NCBI GenBank assembly: GCA_035235625.1
Contig: CP141140.1
Span: forward strand, 56,601,351 to 56,665,350
DNA length: 64,000 nt
DNA from: Saururus chinensis
Taxonomy: Eukaryota > Streptophyta > Magnoliopsida > Piperales > Saururaceae
Reading direction: 5' to 3'
The translations under genes and the position numbers were made by a program. Below, piece after piece: positions 36,691 to 48,546 of the stretch; the first letter of the stretch is position 1, and the number at the start of each line of letters is the position of its first letter. The notes beneath the pieces were generated by a model. That model was not told the origin of the DNA. It made no database searches and saw only the letters and a program-made list of their open reading frames with translations.

Positions 36691-37064
36691 TCAAAGTAGT
36701 AGAGAGGTGAGAGGAGATCAATCTCATAGTGACAGAGAGAAAAGGTGGAGAGGAGAGGCGATTTGGGGCTTTATGTCTTTGTGGGGGTTGGGACTGGGAG
36801 TGACTTAGGGTTTTATCTATAATGGGGTTGGGGTCTTGGGTTTTATCTTTATCATCTCAGTTTGGGTTTTATTATTGTAGTCCGGGCTGGGCCTTTTTGT
36901 TTTTTTTGCCCAGGCCTAAGCTCGGCCCTAAAATAAATGGGCTTTCATATTTGGAGCCTGGTCTAACTTGGTGCTTATTTTTTTCGGTCCAAGCCCAAAA
37001 ATTTACTAGCCAGGCAAGGTTGGGCTTTTGGCCAGCCCTTAATATTTGCAGTCCTAGTTTGACC

Positions 37065-37902
37065 CAACTCTAAGTCCTATAAAGTATGCCAAAAAAGTCT
37101 CCTAATCCACTGTGTCTCCTACTCTGCCTTCTTCTGTCATGCCTACAAAATAGGGGACAAAAAAAAAGAGTTAATAACTTATACTTTATAGGGCATGCAC
37201 CATGCCCTAAGAATTGGGAGGAATGGCTTTTGTGTCCTATCTTGGACACAAAATTGGGGGTGGAGTAGAGTGGAAAGCTACTTGCTTTGTAATGACCAAG
37301 GTAGGGAAAAACACCCTTTGCATTAGTCCCAATCTTAACCATGGTCAAAGAAAGGTTGCAGGATCAAGAGGGGGAGTTGTTGCAAGGATGGAGTGTGGGG
37401 AGTTGCACAGGGAAAAGATGAGGTTTTAGGAGGTTGAGGGAAGAGGATGGGCAAGGGATGAAACATGAAATAAGAACCTGCTTCAGTGGCAATTTCCACT
37501 AGGGCAAACTTTGTAATTTCATAAATTTTATCTAAGTTTTGATACCAACTATCACAACCTAAGATTTTCAAATTTCTTTTTGAAATATCATTCATTGCGT
37601 TTAAAAACTATTACAAAATATTGTAATAGAAATTAGTAGGTTGTAATCATCGTTTTCCAACATGTAGAGTACCAAACCATCCATTTTCATGCTAATAATA
37701 GAATACTTTATAACAGGGGCAAGAATCATCAAAGTGCAATTCATCTGATCATATGAAGTAACAAGTAGTGTACAAATTAACATCACATGTGCCTTAATAT
37801 AATTTTAATGCAACATTAAGTAAAACATATGATGTTGTGATGTTCTCACTCTTCATCTTCTGCAAAGAGCGACTAGCCTGCTATACCCTTTAATGTGGAG
37901 GA
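37065..37902. other. Spacer with a possible LTR/primer-site remnant
   Basis: No gene was recognised. On the minus strand at 37547-37540, TGGTATCA matches the first eight bases of the initiator-methionine tRNA primer site of many plant LTR elements. It lies just inside a GGTTGTGATA-like string that could be a degraded LTR end (the common TGTCACAACC terminus inverted). A partner LTR was not found. Confidence 0.3.
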
Positions 37903-37910
37903 CTTGCACC

Positions 37911-38098
37911 TAGGGCTGCCAATGGCACCCATTTTACTGTTCTACCATCTATACCGTACCATTAAGAAGTTGAATGGTATGATCAAATTTATTCGATAGG
38001 TGAATAAGATGATAATTATATCCGATCATTATCTAAATAGAAGGTAATGGAAAAAGTTCTTCCATACACATTTATATATTACTTATTTGTCATATTTA

Positions 38099-38135
<37 letters not shown>

Positions 38136-39989
38136 TTAGTCTTAACTGGTTTAATTTCAAAAGAGATTGGCTTACGGTCTTATATAATAATTTTCATGTC
38201 ATGATTTACCATAATGATTTACTTAATGAAAGATATCAGCCAAATCTCAAATATTTATTGAATTAATTTAACTACTTACAATGATTGATTATAGTTGTTA
38301 TAAGCTGCTACTTGGAAGATTATTTGCTCTTTGTAGCATTTCATATCTAACTATAACTTTTTTATAAAAAATATCTATTTTTAATTTATATTTTAATTCT
38401 CTTAAACTCACTTCACTTTGATGTTTCCTATTTGGTTGTTTTGTCTAATTGTTCTAGTCTCATTAGGTCAAGTTTCATCTTTAATTGTACATGCAAAAAT
38501 CTTAACTAGATATATAGACACTTTGTACAAAATATTTTTTCAACTCTCAACTTAATTTAGATTTCATTTTGATAACTCAAATACATGAATCTTTTTTTAT
38601 TTTTGATAATTAAACTTATGGAGTGTTTGTTTGTGCAAGGAAATAATTTGTGGTTTTAGAGTGGGATTGCTTATTCAGCTCAATTATGCTCGAGTCTAAA
38701 CTAAGGCTGCATCTTAGTTCGGTGCCTACGGTTCCTCCAAGAACCGAACCAAGCCAAAATTTAAAATCAAAATATAAAAACCAAACCAAACCGACATAGG
38801 AACTGAAACCGAATAAAAACTGAATATTTTAATTAAATTACTTTAATAAATCAAAATAAGGTACATATAATATAAAATTACACATTTTTACATAAAAAGT
38901 TAATTTTTTTCCTTAAAACCGAACCGAACTGAAATTATTTTAATTAAATTGATTCAGTTTCGGTTCGGTTCCAGTTTCAATTTTTTTTCTTAAAACCGAA
39001 CCGAACCGAAATTCATTCGGATTTTTTTTATAAGAACCGAACCGAAACCTAATTAGGAACCGAACCGAACCGCTAAATTTCGTTCCGGTTTCACCCTGTT
39101 CGGTTTGGTTCCTATTTTCTAGTGCAGCCCTAGTCTAAACTCAAGTTAGCTCAAATTAAAGCTTAAACTTGGGCTAATAGAACCAAACTCTCTTTTAGCC
39201 CATATCAAACTAGCTAATTAGTTTGAGTGTTGAATGACTTAACTTTGAATGAGTGGTGTAGGTAGTTTATTTTGAGATTTGATATATATTGGTTAGAATC
39301 ATGATTATGTTACAAATCATATTTGTATATAAGATTGCAAATTTTGGAATGATTTAGTTATTGAAATAGGTTGGAATCAACAAGTTTTGAATGGCCAAAT
39401 AAGTTTAAGTGAAACTTTGAATGAGTTTAAGTAAAAAGAATTCTAAAATTTAGGGGGTACTCCTTTAAATTTTTTAGGTGATGATGTCATCATCCGGTCA
39501 ACCCAAGTTGACCCAGCCTAGCCACTAATCTAAGTTAGGGTCCTGGCTAGGTTTTAAAACATTGCTTCAAATAAATACTAATGGATAATGTACATCACTA
39601 CATGTAGTCTCATTCTTGCCTACAATACACCTTTGAAGACATCTGGCTTTGAGAAGGCAATTGTTTAGATTCTTCGATTCTTTTGAAATAATTAATAAAT
39701 ATATCCATTTATATTTTATGTTTAATCATTGCAATGGTGTTAATTTTTTACCTTGGTAATATCTAATTAAGTGAATAAAAAATATTTATTTAGCCTTTTT
39801 TAGCACATTTTAAAAATATATAATAGATAATGGTTATCCAATTAACCTACCGATTATTAGTGGAAGGAGCGATTATGGAATTACCTATATCGTTTACTTA
39901 ATGAAATAGTTATAAATAAAGATTTTAGAAATAGTTATGGTAATAAAATAAGTTATATTGTAACTATATCGTTCCATTGGCAGCCCTAC
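37911..39989. mobile_element. Non-autonomous hAT element with nested insertion
   Basis: The ends are perfectly inverted: TAGGGCTGCCAATGG at 37911-37925 and CCATTGGCAGCCCTA at 39975-39989. A perfect 8-bp target duplication CTTGCACC lies at 37903-37910 and 39990-39997. It is 2079 bp long, of which 439 bp (38702-39140) are a second hAT and its extra target copy. No transposase sequence was recognised. The interior is AT-rich and includes a short (TA)n at about 38105-38132. Confidence 0.93.
38702..39132. mobile_element. hAT MITE nested inside 37911-39989
   Basis: The left end TAAGGCTGCAT and right end, inverted, TAGGGCTGCAC are hAT-type. A perfect 8-bp target duplication GTCTAAAC lies at 38694-38701 and 39133-39140. 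The 431-bp interior repeats GGTTCGGTTC/GAACCGAACC words many times on both strands and can fold on itself. It is non-coding. Confidence 0.92.
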
Positions 39990-39997
39990 TTGCACCA

Positions 39998-41585
39998 CTA
40001 GGATGCCATAATATATTTATGTATACCATGAGGAACACTGACTATAAATAAAATGTCAGTTGATCATGCACAAGTTTCATCATTTTCTTGGGTAGAATTT
40101 GAGTCATACATAATGTTTGACTTATTTTGGTGATTAAAATAATGTCAATAGATGTGTAATTTTGAGTCAAAGTGGCATATGTTTATTGCTAAAATCACAT
40201 TGTAAAGATAAAAAATGAATAATTAAAAAGGTGTTTGGCAAGGTAAAAATACATACACATGTCGCATGCTCACACACATATACATGCACACTTAGGGATA
40301 TGAGAATTATCACATAAGAGTGTAGGAAAGTGTAAGAGATGGATGGATGAAATTTGCACAAAGAATATGATTTTATTCATTAGCAATTGATATGCTCAAA
40401 GAATATGATTTTACCATTTATTACCTGATTGATAGGTATTAAATGTCATTAAGGAGGTTCTCCAAAATATTGAACAATCGATTGTTGTATAAATGGATTG
40501 ATCATAATTGGTATCATAAGATTCTAGAACAATGAATGACCAATTGCCTTATGAAATGATTGATCAATCGTAAATTAGATTTCAAGTAATATATGGAATG
40601 ATTGATTGGCCTATGGAACGATTGGTCTATACTATACTTGCTTGAAATAGGACATTTTGTGTGAATTTTGTTTGTTATTAAAAGTCCAACACCTAAATCG
40701 CTTGAGGAGGGAGTCTATAAAAAGGAGGTTTGGATGTGGAGAATAGAGAGAAGAAACCTAAAGAAGTTAGAGAGAACATTGAGAGACTTTAATATTGAAT
40801 TGAGAAGAGAGAGAGAGCTATATGACTATTGGATTTTGAGAAAAAAACATCAAAATAATCATATAAATCGTGGAGAATCCATGCTTAATTAAATGCTTGT
40901 GAGGATGTGTTTGACAAACATTTAAAGGACAAAGTATTGAAGACATGATGAGATGAGATTGAAATTTTATTTTAAGTCTCATTTTTTAAATGTTGTTGAG
41001 AAGTTCAAATGGGAGATCATTCAAGCCAATGAACCAATGTTGGAGATGAAGATTGTTTGAAATAAATTTAGAGTAAAGATTAATTGAATGTAAGTAAACT
41101 ATTGGGTTGTGATACAAGAGCTAAAGTAGAGTAAAGACCAATCAAAGAAAAGCTCTTTCATTATATTCAGTAACTCTATATTATGTTTACAATAGTGCAT
41201 TAATTAATTGGGACAAAATGTTATTTAATTTATATGAAGGAGGGTTTTCTAAGTTAAAAAACATTGTGTCATCGTTTGATTAGTTTAATTGATTTTCATA
41301 TTCACTAAACACATAATTTTTGGTGCATAGTAAAAAAAATCTATTTTAATTTTTGTAACTCTAAGAGAGAATACATCTTGTAATTCTTAAATAAAATCTT
41401 GAACTAAAGACATTATAGTTAACCTTAAGTTTAACCTTTACAAACAAATGTCATTCATTACCCATTGTGCATAGTCTTCACTCAAACCCTTGTTCTTCTT
41501 ATTTGATTGGGTGGCCCCCTTTGGTTTCTCCTCAATCTCTCTCTTACTCTTGAGGTTAAAACCTTTCACAGTTGTCTTAATTATT
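39998..41585. other. Intergenic stretch
   Basis: AT-rich and without a recognised gene. At 40470-40640 words such as GATTGATCAATCG, AATCGATTG and GATTGATTGG recur in both orientations, probably an eroded repeat. A 74-codon ORF at 40668-40892 is Arg/Glu-rich but matches nothing I know. Confidence 0.45.
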
Positions 41586-41588
41586 TTA

Positions 41589-41861
41589 GGAATTATTTGG
41601 ATGAAGCAGGAATCTTTTAAGATTATGCTTAACTCCTCTAAATCATATTTGATATAAAATTTTTTAAATGTGGTTAATATTTACTTTCCCAAATAATCTC
41701 CTCCTCGTGAGATTTACATAATTCATCTACAAATCTCTTGTAAATTAGATTCACATAATATACATTATTAAATGTAAAAATAATTTATTAATAATTTTAA
41801 TTAATTAAAATAAATTAAATTAAAATTTACTACAACAAAAAATATATATCGAAACAGCCCC
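41589..41861. mobile_element. Tourist-like MITE upstream of the transporter gene
   Basis: Ends GGAATTATTTGGATGAA and, inverted, GGGGCTGTTTCGATATA agree at about 10 of 17 positions. TTA flanks both sides (41586-41588 and 41862-41864). It ends about 560 bp before the transporter start codon, so it could lie in the promoter. It is degenerate, hence the moderate confidence. Confidence 0.5.
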
Positions 41862-42417
41862 TTAATTCTTATTTTAATCTCAATTTTAACACTACTATCA
41901 AGCAGAATATCTCAATGTGTGCCCGTAATGATGTCCCAATAGCATTAGTGTATACTTGTTATAGAGGAGAAGGCAGCGGAAGGAGAAAGATGATGAGGAA
42001 TAAAGGAGGAAGAGGGGGATAGCAGCAGGCTGAGGAGGTGGCTGGCAAGGGAGTAGAAGCCAACAGGAGATGGAGGCTGAAAGAGAAAAGACGAAGAGGC
42101 GGTCGCCATGGCTAGAGGGGAGAGACGACTCAAGAGGGAGAAAAGGGAAGGTCATTTTGATAAAATCGCCTGCATCTTCTTTGTCTTTTCCTAAACGTCC
42201 TCTTAGATCCTTCTTTCAAGTTAAAACACCATTTAGATCTAAATCATGAACGTCAATCCTCCCAACGTCCCGGAAGAAGATGTGAAGGACTTTTCAGACG
42301 CCTCTCCTTTCCTGTGTTGTTCCGGGTCAACATCCCCCCTGGACACACCTTAACCAGGGAGCCACCGCTTTCTTCCTTGCCCAGGGAGGGAAGGGCCAAG
42401 AATTGGGGGGGTGAGTG

Positions 42418-45400
42418 ATGGCGAAGATGATGGGATGGGTTGTGGGACAGTTGGAGATGACGGAGGAGCGGCGGACGCTTGCGCTGGTGAACCTGGCTGC
42501 GATCATGGAGCGGGCCGACGAGGCCCTCCTTCCGGGAGTTTACGCGGAGGTGGGCGCCGCCCTCCACGTGGACCCCACCCACCTGGGCTCCCTCACCCTC
42601 TTCCGCTCCATGGTCCAGTCCTCCTGCTACCCCCTCGCCGTCTACTTTGCCACTCGTTACAACCGTGCCCACGTCATCTCCCTCGGCGCCTTCCTCTGGG
42701 CCGCCGCTACCTTCCTTGTTGGCTTCTCCGACACCTTCGCCCAGGTGATTTGAGCTCCTTTCTTGTTTTTAATTCAATTTCTTCTCACCACCCTTCGATT
42801 CGATTCAGTGTTGTTGTCTTCTTCCATGTGGGCGCTGTTCGATCTCTCTTGGCAGACCTTAGGAACCCATTTGTGTTTTAATGTTTTTTCTGGGTGATTT
42901 GGCATTTGAACTTTTCATGGGCTTGGTTGCTCTTCCATTTTGTTTGTGTTGATACGAGTTAAGTGCTCGGCACTTTGGTTAGCTTATTATTGTTCAAAGG
43001 ATTGGAAGCGGATCGATTGAATATTATTGATCACTGGGTTATTAGCTTTTACTAAACTGAAATTAAACAAATTGTGTGGTTTGGATATTGTGTAGTTAAA
43101 TTGACTGATTCTGCCATTTCTTCTGCTTCGTTTTCCTTGCATAGTTTAAAGTGTTTCATATGGTTAAACTGATCAGGTCTTTGGATTATGAATGTCAGTT
43201 TGTTCATACTGGTTGCCTTTTTCTCACTTCTTGTGTCTGATAGATTTGTCTATATATACTCACTGTATGTGTATTTTATGAAAAATTGTTGTATTTTAAT
43301 CTTTTAATTGATTGCTGATACTAAAATCCAAAGAGGCAACGTATGTGAATTTTAGTATGTGGAATTCATTTTGATGCAAGTAGTGTTTTGGGAGTGCCTT
43401 TTGGCTTGTTTTACTGAAAGTCCTCACAGATGTGTAGATTGGTATTTTTGAAGTGGACATCTCTTTTACCCTTGTCAAAAAAAATTGTCAGGCTAAGATT
43501 GCTTTCGTATAGGAAACTGATAAATTGTCGAGGCCAAATGAAAATTTGTCTAATACAGAACATTCAGATTTCAATTGCCGTTTTTTTCTTTGGTAGTCGA
43601 TTCATGTTTTGTGATTCTGGTACCATTTTCAATTACATATGACATGAGCAAGCAGTTGGCATGTCCTCCCTCTTCTGTTATGGTATTATCAGTCTTTCTA
43701 TGGAAGAAGAGGCTTGTAATGTGAATGAATAGAGCTACAAGAATTTAGAAAAATGAAAGTGTCGGAAATATATAAACTTCTGGTACCAATGTATTATATG
43801 ATGTAAACACTGATGTGCATGTACATATCAAGAGTATTTCTCTCCAGATTCCAATGCACCTGAGTACCTTTTATAAATATGATGCAGGTAGCAGTCTCTA
43901 GAGCCTTAAATGGAATTGGGCTTGCTATAGTGACCCCGGCCATACAATCACTTGTGGCTGACTCGACTGATGATAGTAACCGTGGTACAGCTTTTGGATG
44001 GTTACAGTTAACTGGAAACTTTGGCTCCATAATTGGTGGTCTATTTTCTGTCCTTTTAGCATCAACTTCTTTTTTGGGTATTGCTGGTTGGAGGATAGCC
44101 TTCCATCTTGTTGCAATTGTAAGTGTTGTAGTGGGGATTCTGGTCTGGCTCTTCGCAAATGATCCAAAATATTCCACTGGTGCCAATAAAACAGAAAATC
44201 AAAATTCACATAAATCCTTCCGCTCTGAAGTTAAAGAACTTATCTATGAAGCCAAATCTGTTATGAAAGTTCCTTCATTTCAAATAATTGTAGCACAGGG
44301 GGTCACAGGTTCATTTCCATGGTCTGCTTTGTCCTTTGCACCAATGTGGTTGGAGTTGATTGGATTTTCGCACAAAGAAACTGCATTCCTTATGAGTTTA
44401 TTTGTCATTGCGGGGTCACTTGGAGGTTTGTTTGGAGGGAAAATGGGGGATATTCTTGCTAAGAAACTACCAAATTCTGGGAGGATAATATTATCACAAA
44501 TAAGTTCGGGTTCAGCGATACCGCTTGCTGCAGTGCTGCTGCTAGTTTTACCTGATGATCCTTCAACAGGTTATTTGCATGGCCTGGTCTTATTCATCAT
44601 GGGTTTAAGCATTTCATGGAATGCTCCTGCGACAAATAAGTATGTTTTTCCCTTTCCCTCTGGTGAATTTCTTGGTTTCTGATATCTTTAAAATATTTTA
44701 ACTTTTTTAGATGCCTTGCACTTAATAGAGTACTGAGAATGATTTACATATTATTTGTAGTTAACCCCTATCAGAAATAATTAGCTTCTACAACAGCCTG
44801 ATTTGTGTCTTGATCTTGCAAGATCAAATTTACACTGATGTAAATTTTCTGTCAATTTTTTTATATCTGAGAGTTGCCTGATTGAACAATCAAGAAAATG
44901 TATTTTATGAATGTAGTGTGATCATTGCAGTGTATATGTGATTTGTTTACTTTTACAGCCTTTCATTGTGTTCGAAGTATTTTTTAGTTCTAATTCTTTC
45001 ATGTAACATAGATAATAAGAGAAAATATTGTTCTAGCACTTCACTTTGCTGAGGTTATTAGCAACTGTGTCTTCACTTAATGCTTAAAAATGGAGGAAGG
45101 GAGGAAATAAAAAGGAAAGGTAAGTAGCAATTTAGGATACCAGTTGTGAGTATGGAGTTCAATTTCTACAAAATAGATTTGCGTATTTGCTTTAAATGTC
45201 TTGATTGTCTTGGTCTGAGCAAGCTATAGTAAGAGTACTGTTGAGGAGACCTTCGGGCCTTGAGTATGCATCTCTTTCATTCTTATAAAAGTGAAATTTT
45301 TGGGGTAAAGGGAAATTGGTTCTTCTGTTGATGTAATGAATAATTTGAGGTTTCATGCATTTTCATTAGTAATGAATCAAGAATCTTATTACCTTGGTAG

Positions 45401-46459
45401 TTATAACAGGAAAACATGAGGCAATTAAATTTCATTAAGAATGACGTACTATTGAGACATCCTGTCAATTTAGTTGTCTGAGTTTGAGATCACGTTACCT
45501 TTTTTCCCCTTTTGTTTTCATAGTAATGTGTATATTTATGTAGCGCACAAATTAAATCTATATTGTGTCTCAATATTTAATATCTATCATTAATTGACCA
45601 TTTTCTCTTTGAAAAAACACATTTCTGTACAATATTATGATAAACGAAATATTGGAAGTCCACAGAAATGTTTGTGTATCTAGTTTTAGATAGAACTAAG
45701 GAATCATCTATCAAGAATTCTAGACAGAACTAAGGAATCACGAATCTTTAAGTTTATCTAGAACTAAGAAAATGTAATCTATAATTTTTGTTGTTTTCAG
45801 ATTTGTTATATTTGGGATGCCTCAGGTCTTTGTATAATTACAAGTCCTTACCAACCTTTAGAGATGGTTGGCCATAAAGTTATACATCATTATTCCCTCA
45901 CTTACACATTTCCCGGTTATTTGTATAATGCAGCCCCATATTTGCAGAAATAGTTCCCGAGAAATCAAGAACAAGCATTTATGCTCTCGATCGATCTTTT
46001 GAATCCATACTAGCTTCATTTGCACCACCTGTGGTGGGAATCCTGGCTCAACATGTATATGGTTATAAACCAATACTCAGAGATTCAAGTGATCAAGCTA
46101 AAGTGGAGACAGACAGGGAGAATGCTGCATCACTAGCCAAGGCTCTTTATACAGCAATAGGGATCCCAATGTTTCTTTGCTGTCTCATATATTCGTTCCT
46201 ATATTGCACTTATCCACGAGATAGAGAGAGGGCACACATGGATTCCTTGATAGAGTCAGAACTCCAACACATTGAATTGGAAAATTCGCCTTCAGCTGGC
46301 GAGCATTCGCAACTACACTTTTCAGAGACAGACGAGCTATATGGTAGGGAAAGGAGTGTGATTGAAGTGGACTATGGGGATGATAGCTTTGAGATGGATG
46401 ATAATGATGCCAAGACATTACTCACGCACCAGTTAACATTTTCCAACTTGGGAAAATAA
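42418..46459 (+). CDS. Major facilitator superfamily transporter, UNE2-like
   Basis: MFS proteins move small solutes across membranes with about 12 transmembrane helices; this subfamily's substrate is unknown. Coding exons are 42418-42744, 43888-44639 and 45934-46459, with GT-AG introns, giving 534 aa. Exon 1 reads LVNLAAIMERADEALLPGVY and SLTLFRSMVQSSCYPLAVY, hallmarks of the Arabidopsis At1g78130 (UNE2)/At4g36790/At2g18590 group. Exon 2 holds many hydrophobic helices and the MFS loop motif GGKMGD near residue 292. Exon 3 starts PIFAEIVPEKSRTSIYALDR, a conserved segment, and ends in an acidic soluble tail. The start ATG is followed by two more in-frame ATGs (codons 4 and 5), so the exact start could shift slightly. 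Exon 1 is strongly GC-rich compared with exons 2-3. The assignment to UNE2-like is from remembered similarity; the gene looks intact. Confidence 0.93.
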
Positions 46460-47300
46460 TTTGTTGAGCTCAAATGTTATGCTTTCGATGAAGTTCAAGC
46501 GTTATGAACCATAGTTACATATGAAACTGGGATTTGATCATCTAATTTCAGTTCGAGAGTGCATAAGGTGATTATGGGTTCCATACATGTAGTTTAACAA
46601 GGCAGATCAATGGTTGGCGGGACTGTAGATAGTCTGTAAATTAGTTGTTAAAAATTTTGTTGTAAATGATTGTGTTTCAATTAACTCATTTGCATATTCA
46701 AAAGTTTTGTTTTCAGAAGTGAAGGCACATCAGACTTGCAGATTTTGTACTACTACAATTTCCCTGCATACTTGTTTCGTAGTAGAAGTTTTTTTGTTCC
46801 TTTTTCATTAATATGTTGACATGAGCAAGAAAATTGAGGTGATCGACTGGGAGAAAAAGCCTAAAACAACATGAGGGGATATTTTCTTCATTCAACATCT
46901 CCAATCGTTATTAATCCATGATCAATTAGAAAATGGTTTTGCAAACAACTTCTTATGGACTTTGGTCCTCGTTTTTTATTTTGTTTTTTACATCAAGAAA
47001 AACTATGAGATTCTATGGGCTCAATGTTTGGGAGCGACAGGAATGTTTGAACTGGCTGGTCCTAATGTTTTCTATTTTTTTTAACACTTCGAAAGGACAA
47101 TCCTCAACGAAGCAACTGAGCGATATGAAAACTGAGTGATGTTTTACTAGGAAGGATAGAATTCTGTGTCATTCGGCATTCTACATTGATATCCAAGTTT
47201 GTACAAGATGCAGTTACGGGCACAGGCAGAAACATTTTTCTTGTTTAAAAAGGTAAATAATGTTTCAAGTCAGTTCACTTATGCTCCCTCCTCCCATATT
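46460..47300. other. 3' flank of the transporter gene
   Basis: It presumably holds the 3' UTR in its first 250-300 bp. No further gene was recognised; short ORFs here lack family features. Confidence 0.5.
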
Positions 47301-48546
47301 TAGAGGTGGAACCCGGCCTGGGCTGTCTCGGGCCTGAGCGGGGCATCACTGAGGCCCATGCCACCTGTTGGGCCAGGCTGGCACAGCCCGTTGGATCAGC
47401 CCACAGCCCAGTAAAAATTATATAAAAATAAACTATATTTATATACGTTGCATTTATAATTTTTTCACTCTTAAAAAAAGTAAAAATTACATCAATTTTG
47501 ACACCCACACACCTATATATCATTTGCAATTTATTATAGGTAAATTATACTTATATCCCCTAACCTTAATCAAAATGACACTTACACCCCTTGATGTTTT
47601 AAAAATTGTACATACACCCCATTGGACTTTGGAAAATGACATTTAAACCCTTGATGTTTAAAAAATTGCGCATACACCCCATGACATTTCAAAAATTACA
47701 CATACAACCCTTGTTGTTAACAAAATCATTAATAATTATTTTAAATGGTAAAAATAACTTTATCCCTTAACCGCTAAGCTTTTAGGGTTGGCCCATCTGC
47801 CCAACCCTACCCAACCTACAAAAGGGTGGGTAAGGGCTTAAAATTTTTTAGCCCGAAGGTGAGCCAGACCTAAAAAATTGAGGCCCAAAGCGTCGTAGTC
47901 GGTAGCCTCAAGTCATTAGATCATAGTTAGGGCCTTGGTCATCATATCATGGCTAAGTGTGAAGTTTTAAAGCCCAACCCATCCCTTCCGAGTTGGTAAA
48001 AATGCGAGTTAGGGTTAAAATTTTTTGGGCCTAGTCTAAGGGTTGTGCCTAGAAAATTTAAGTACACCTTAAATAAGGTCGAGTCAGGACTGTGGAGCAA
48101 AAAATCCGTTTGGCCCATTTCCAAGTATAAAAAATATTATTTTTTCTTTTTTTAGTTAATCCCACATAAGTAAAAATGGAACGATAAAGTGAAGATGTAA
48201 TATATTTTATAAAAGTATAGGAGATTCAAAAATTAAGTTATTATAATTAGTTGTGAGAGACCCACCTAAAGACATATGATCTTATGTTTCATAGGATCAA
48301 CTAGTGAGACCCAACCTAAAAATTATAAATCTTTTATCAAAAATTATCTTTTAGTAAAAAATAAAAAAATCATAGAAAAGAAAAAAAGAAAAAAAAATGC
48401 ATGTCCCGAGCCCACTTAGGACAAGGCTAGGGTTTAACTTTTTAAGACACATAGAAATAAAGTTGCGCTAAGGCATAGAAATAATATGATGGGCTAGGAC
48501 CATGGCCTAGCTCCAGCGGGACCAACAAGACCTAGTTTCAACCCTA
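47301..48546. mobile_element. Possible hAT-type non-autonomous element
   Basis: The left end TAGAGGTGGAACCCGG and right end, inverted, TAGGGTTGAAACTAGG agree at 11 of 16 positions. GGCCC/GGGCC words cluster near both ends, as in the hAT at 32650. The flanking 8-mers (CCCATATT and ATCATAGC) match at only 4 positions, so the target duplication is unproven. No coding sequence was recognised. Confidence 0.4.
47547..47705. repeat. Short degenerate tandem repeat (ACACCCC..TTGATGTTT)
   Basis: About four imperfect units alternate a CATACACCCC or TTACACCCC word with TTGATGTTTTAAAAATTG-like sequence. It lies inside the possible hAT element at 47301-48546. Confidence 0.6.

Larger units (their letters stand above)
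32650..37056. mobile_element. hAT transposon, autonomous type, decayed
   Basis: The left end TAGGGTTACAAGTAA and right end, inverted, TAGGACTGCAAATATT are imperfect terminal repeats of the Ac-like YAGGG type. Flanks ATTTGACC (32642-32649) and GTTTGACC (37057-37064) match at 7 of 8 positions, fitting the 8-bp hAT target duplication. Both subterminal regions are rich in GGCCC/GGGCC words. The interior encodes a degenerate hAT transposase on the minus strand (34090-35890). This 4.4 kb length is normal for an autonomous hAT. Confidence 0.85.

Noticed and set aside
42253..42881. ORFs antisense or frame-shifted to transporter exon 1
   Set aside because: Shadows of a GC-rich coding exon whose true frame matches the MFS family and splices correctly.
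43794..44209. Minus-strand ORFs over transporter exon 2
   Set aside because: Antisense to a well-supported exon with no recognisable domain.
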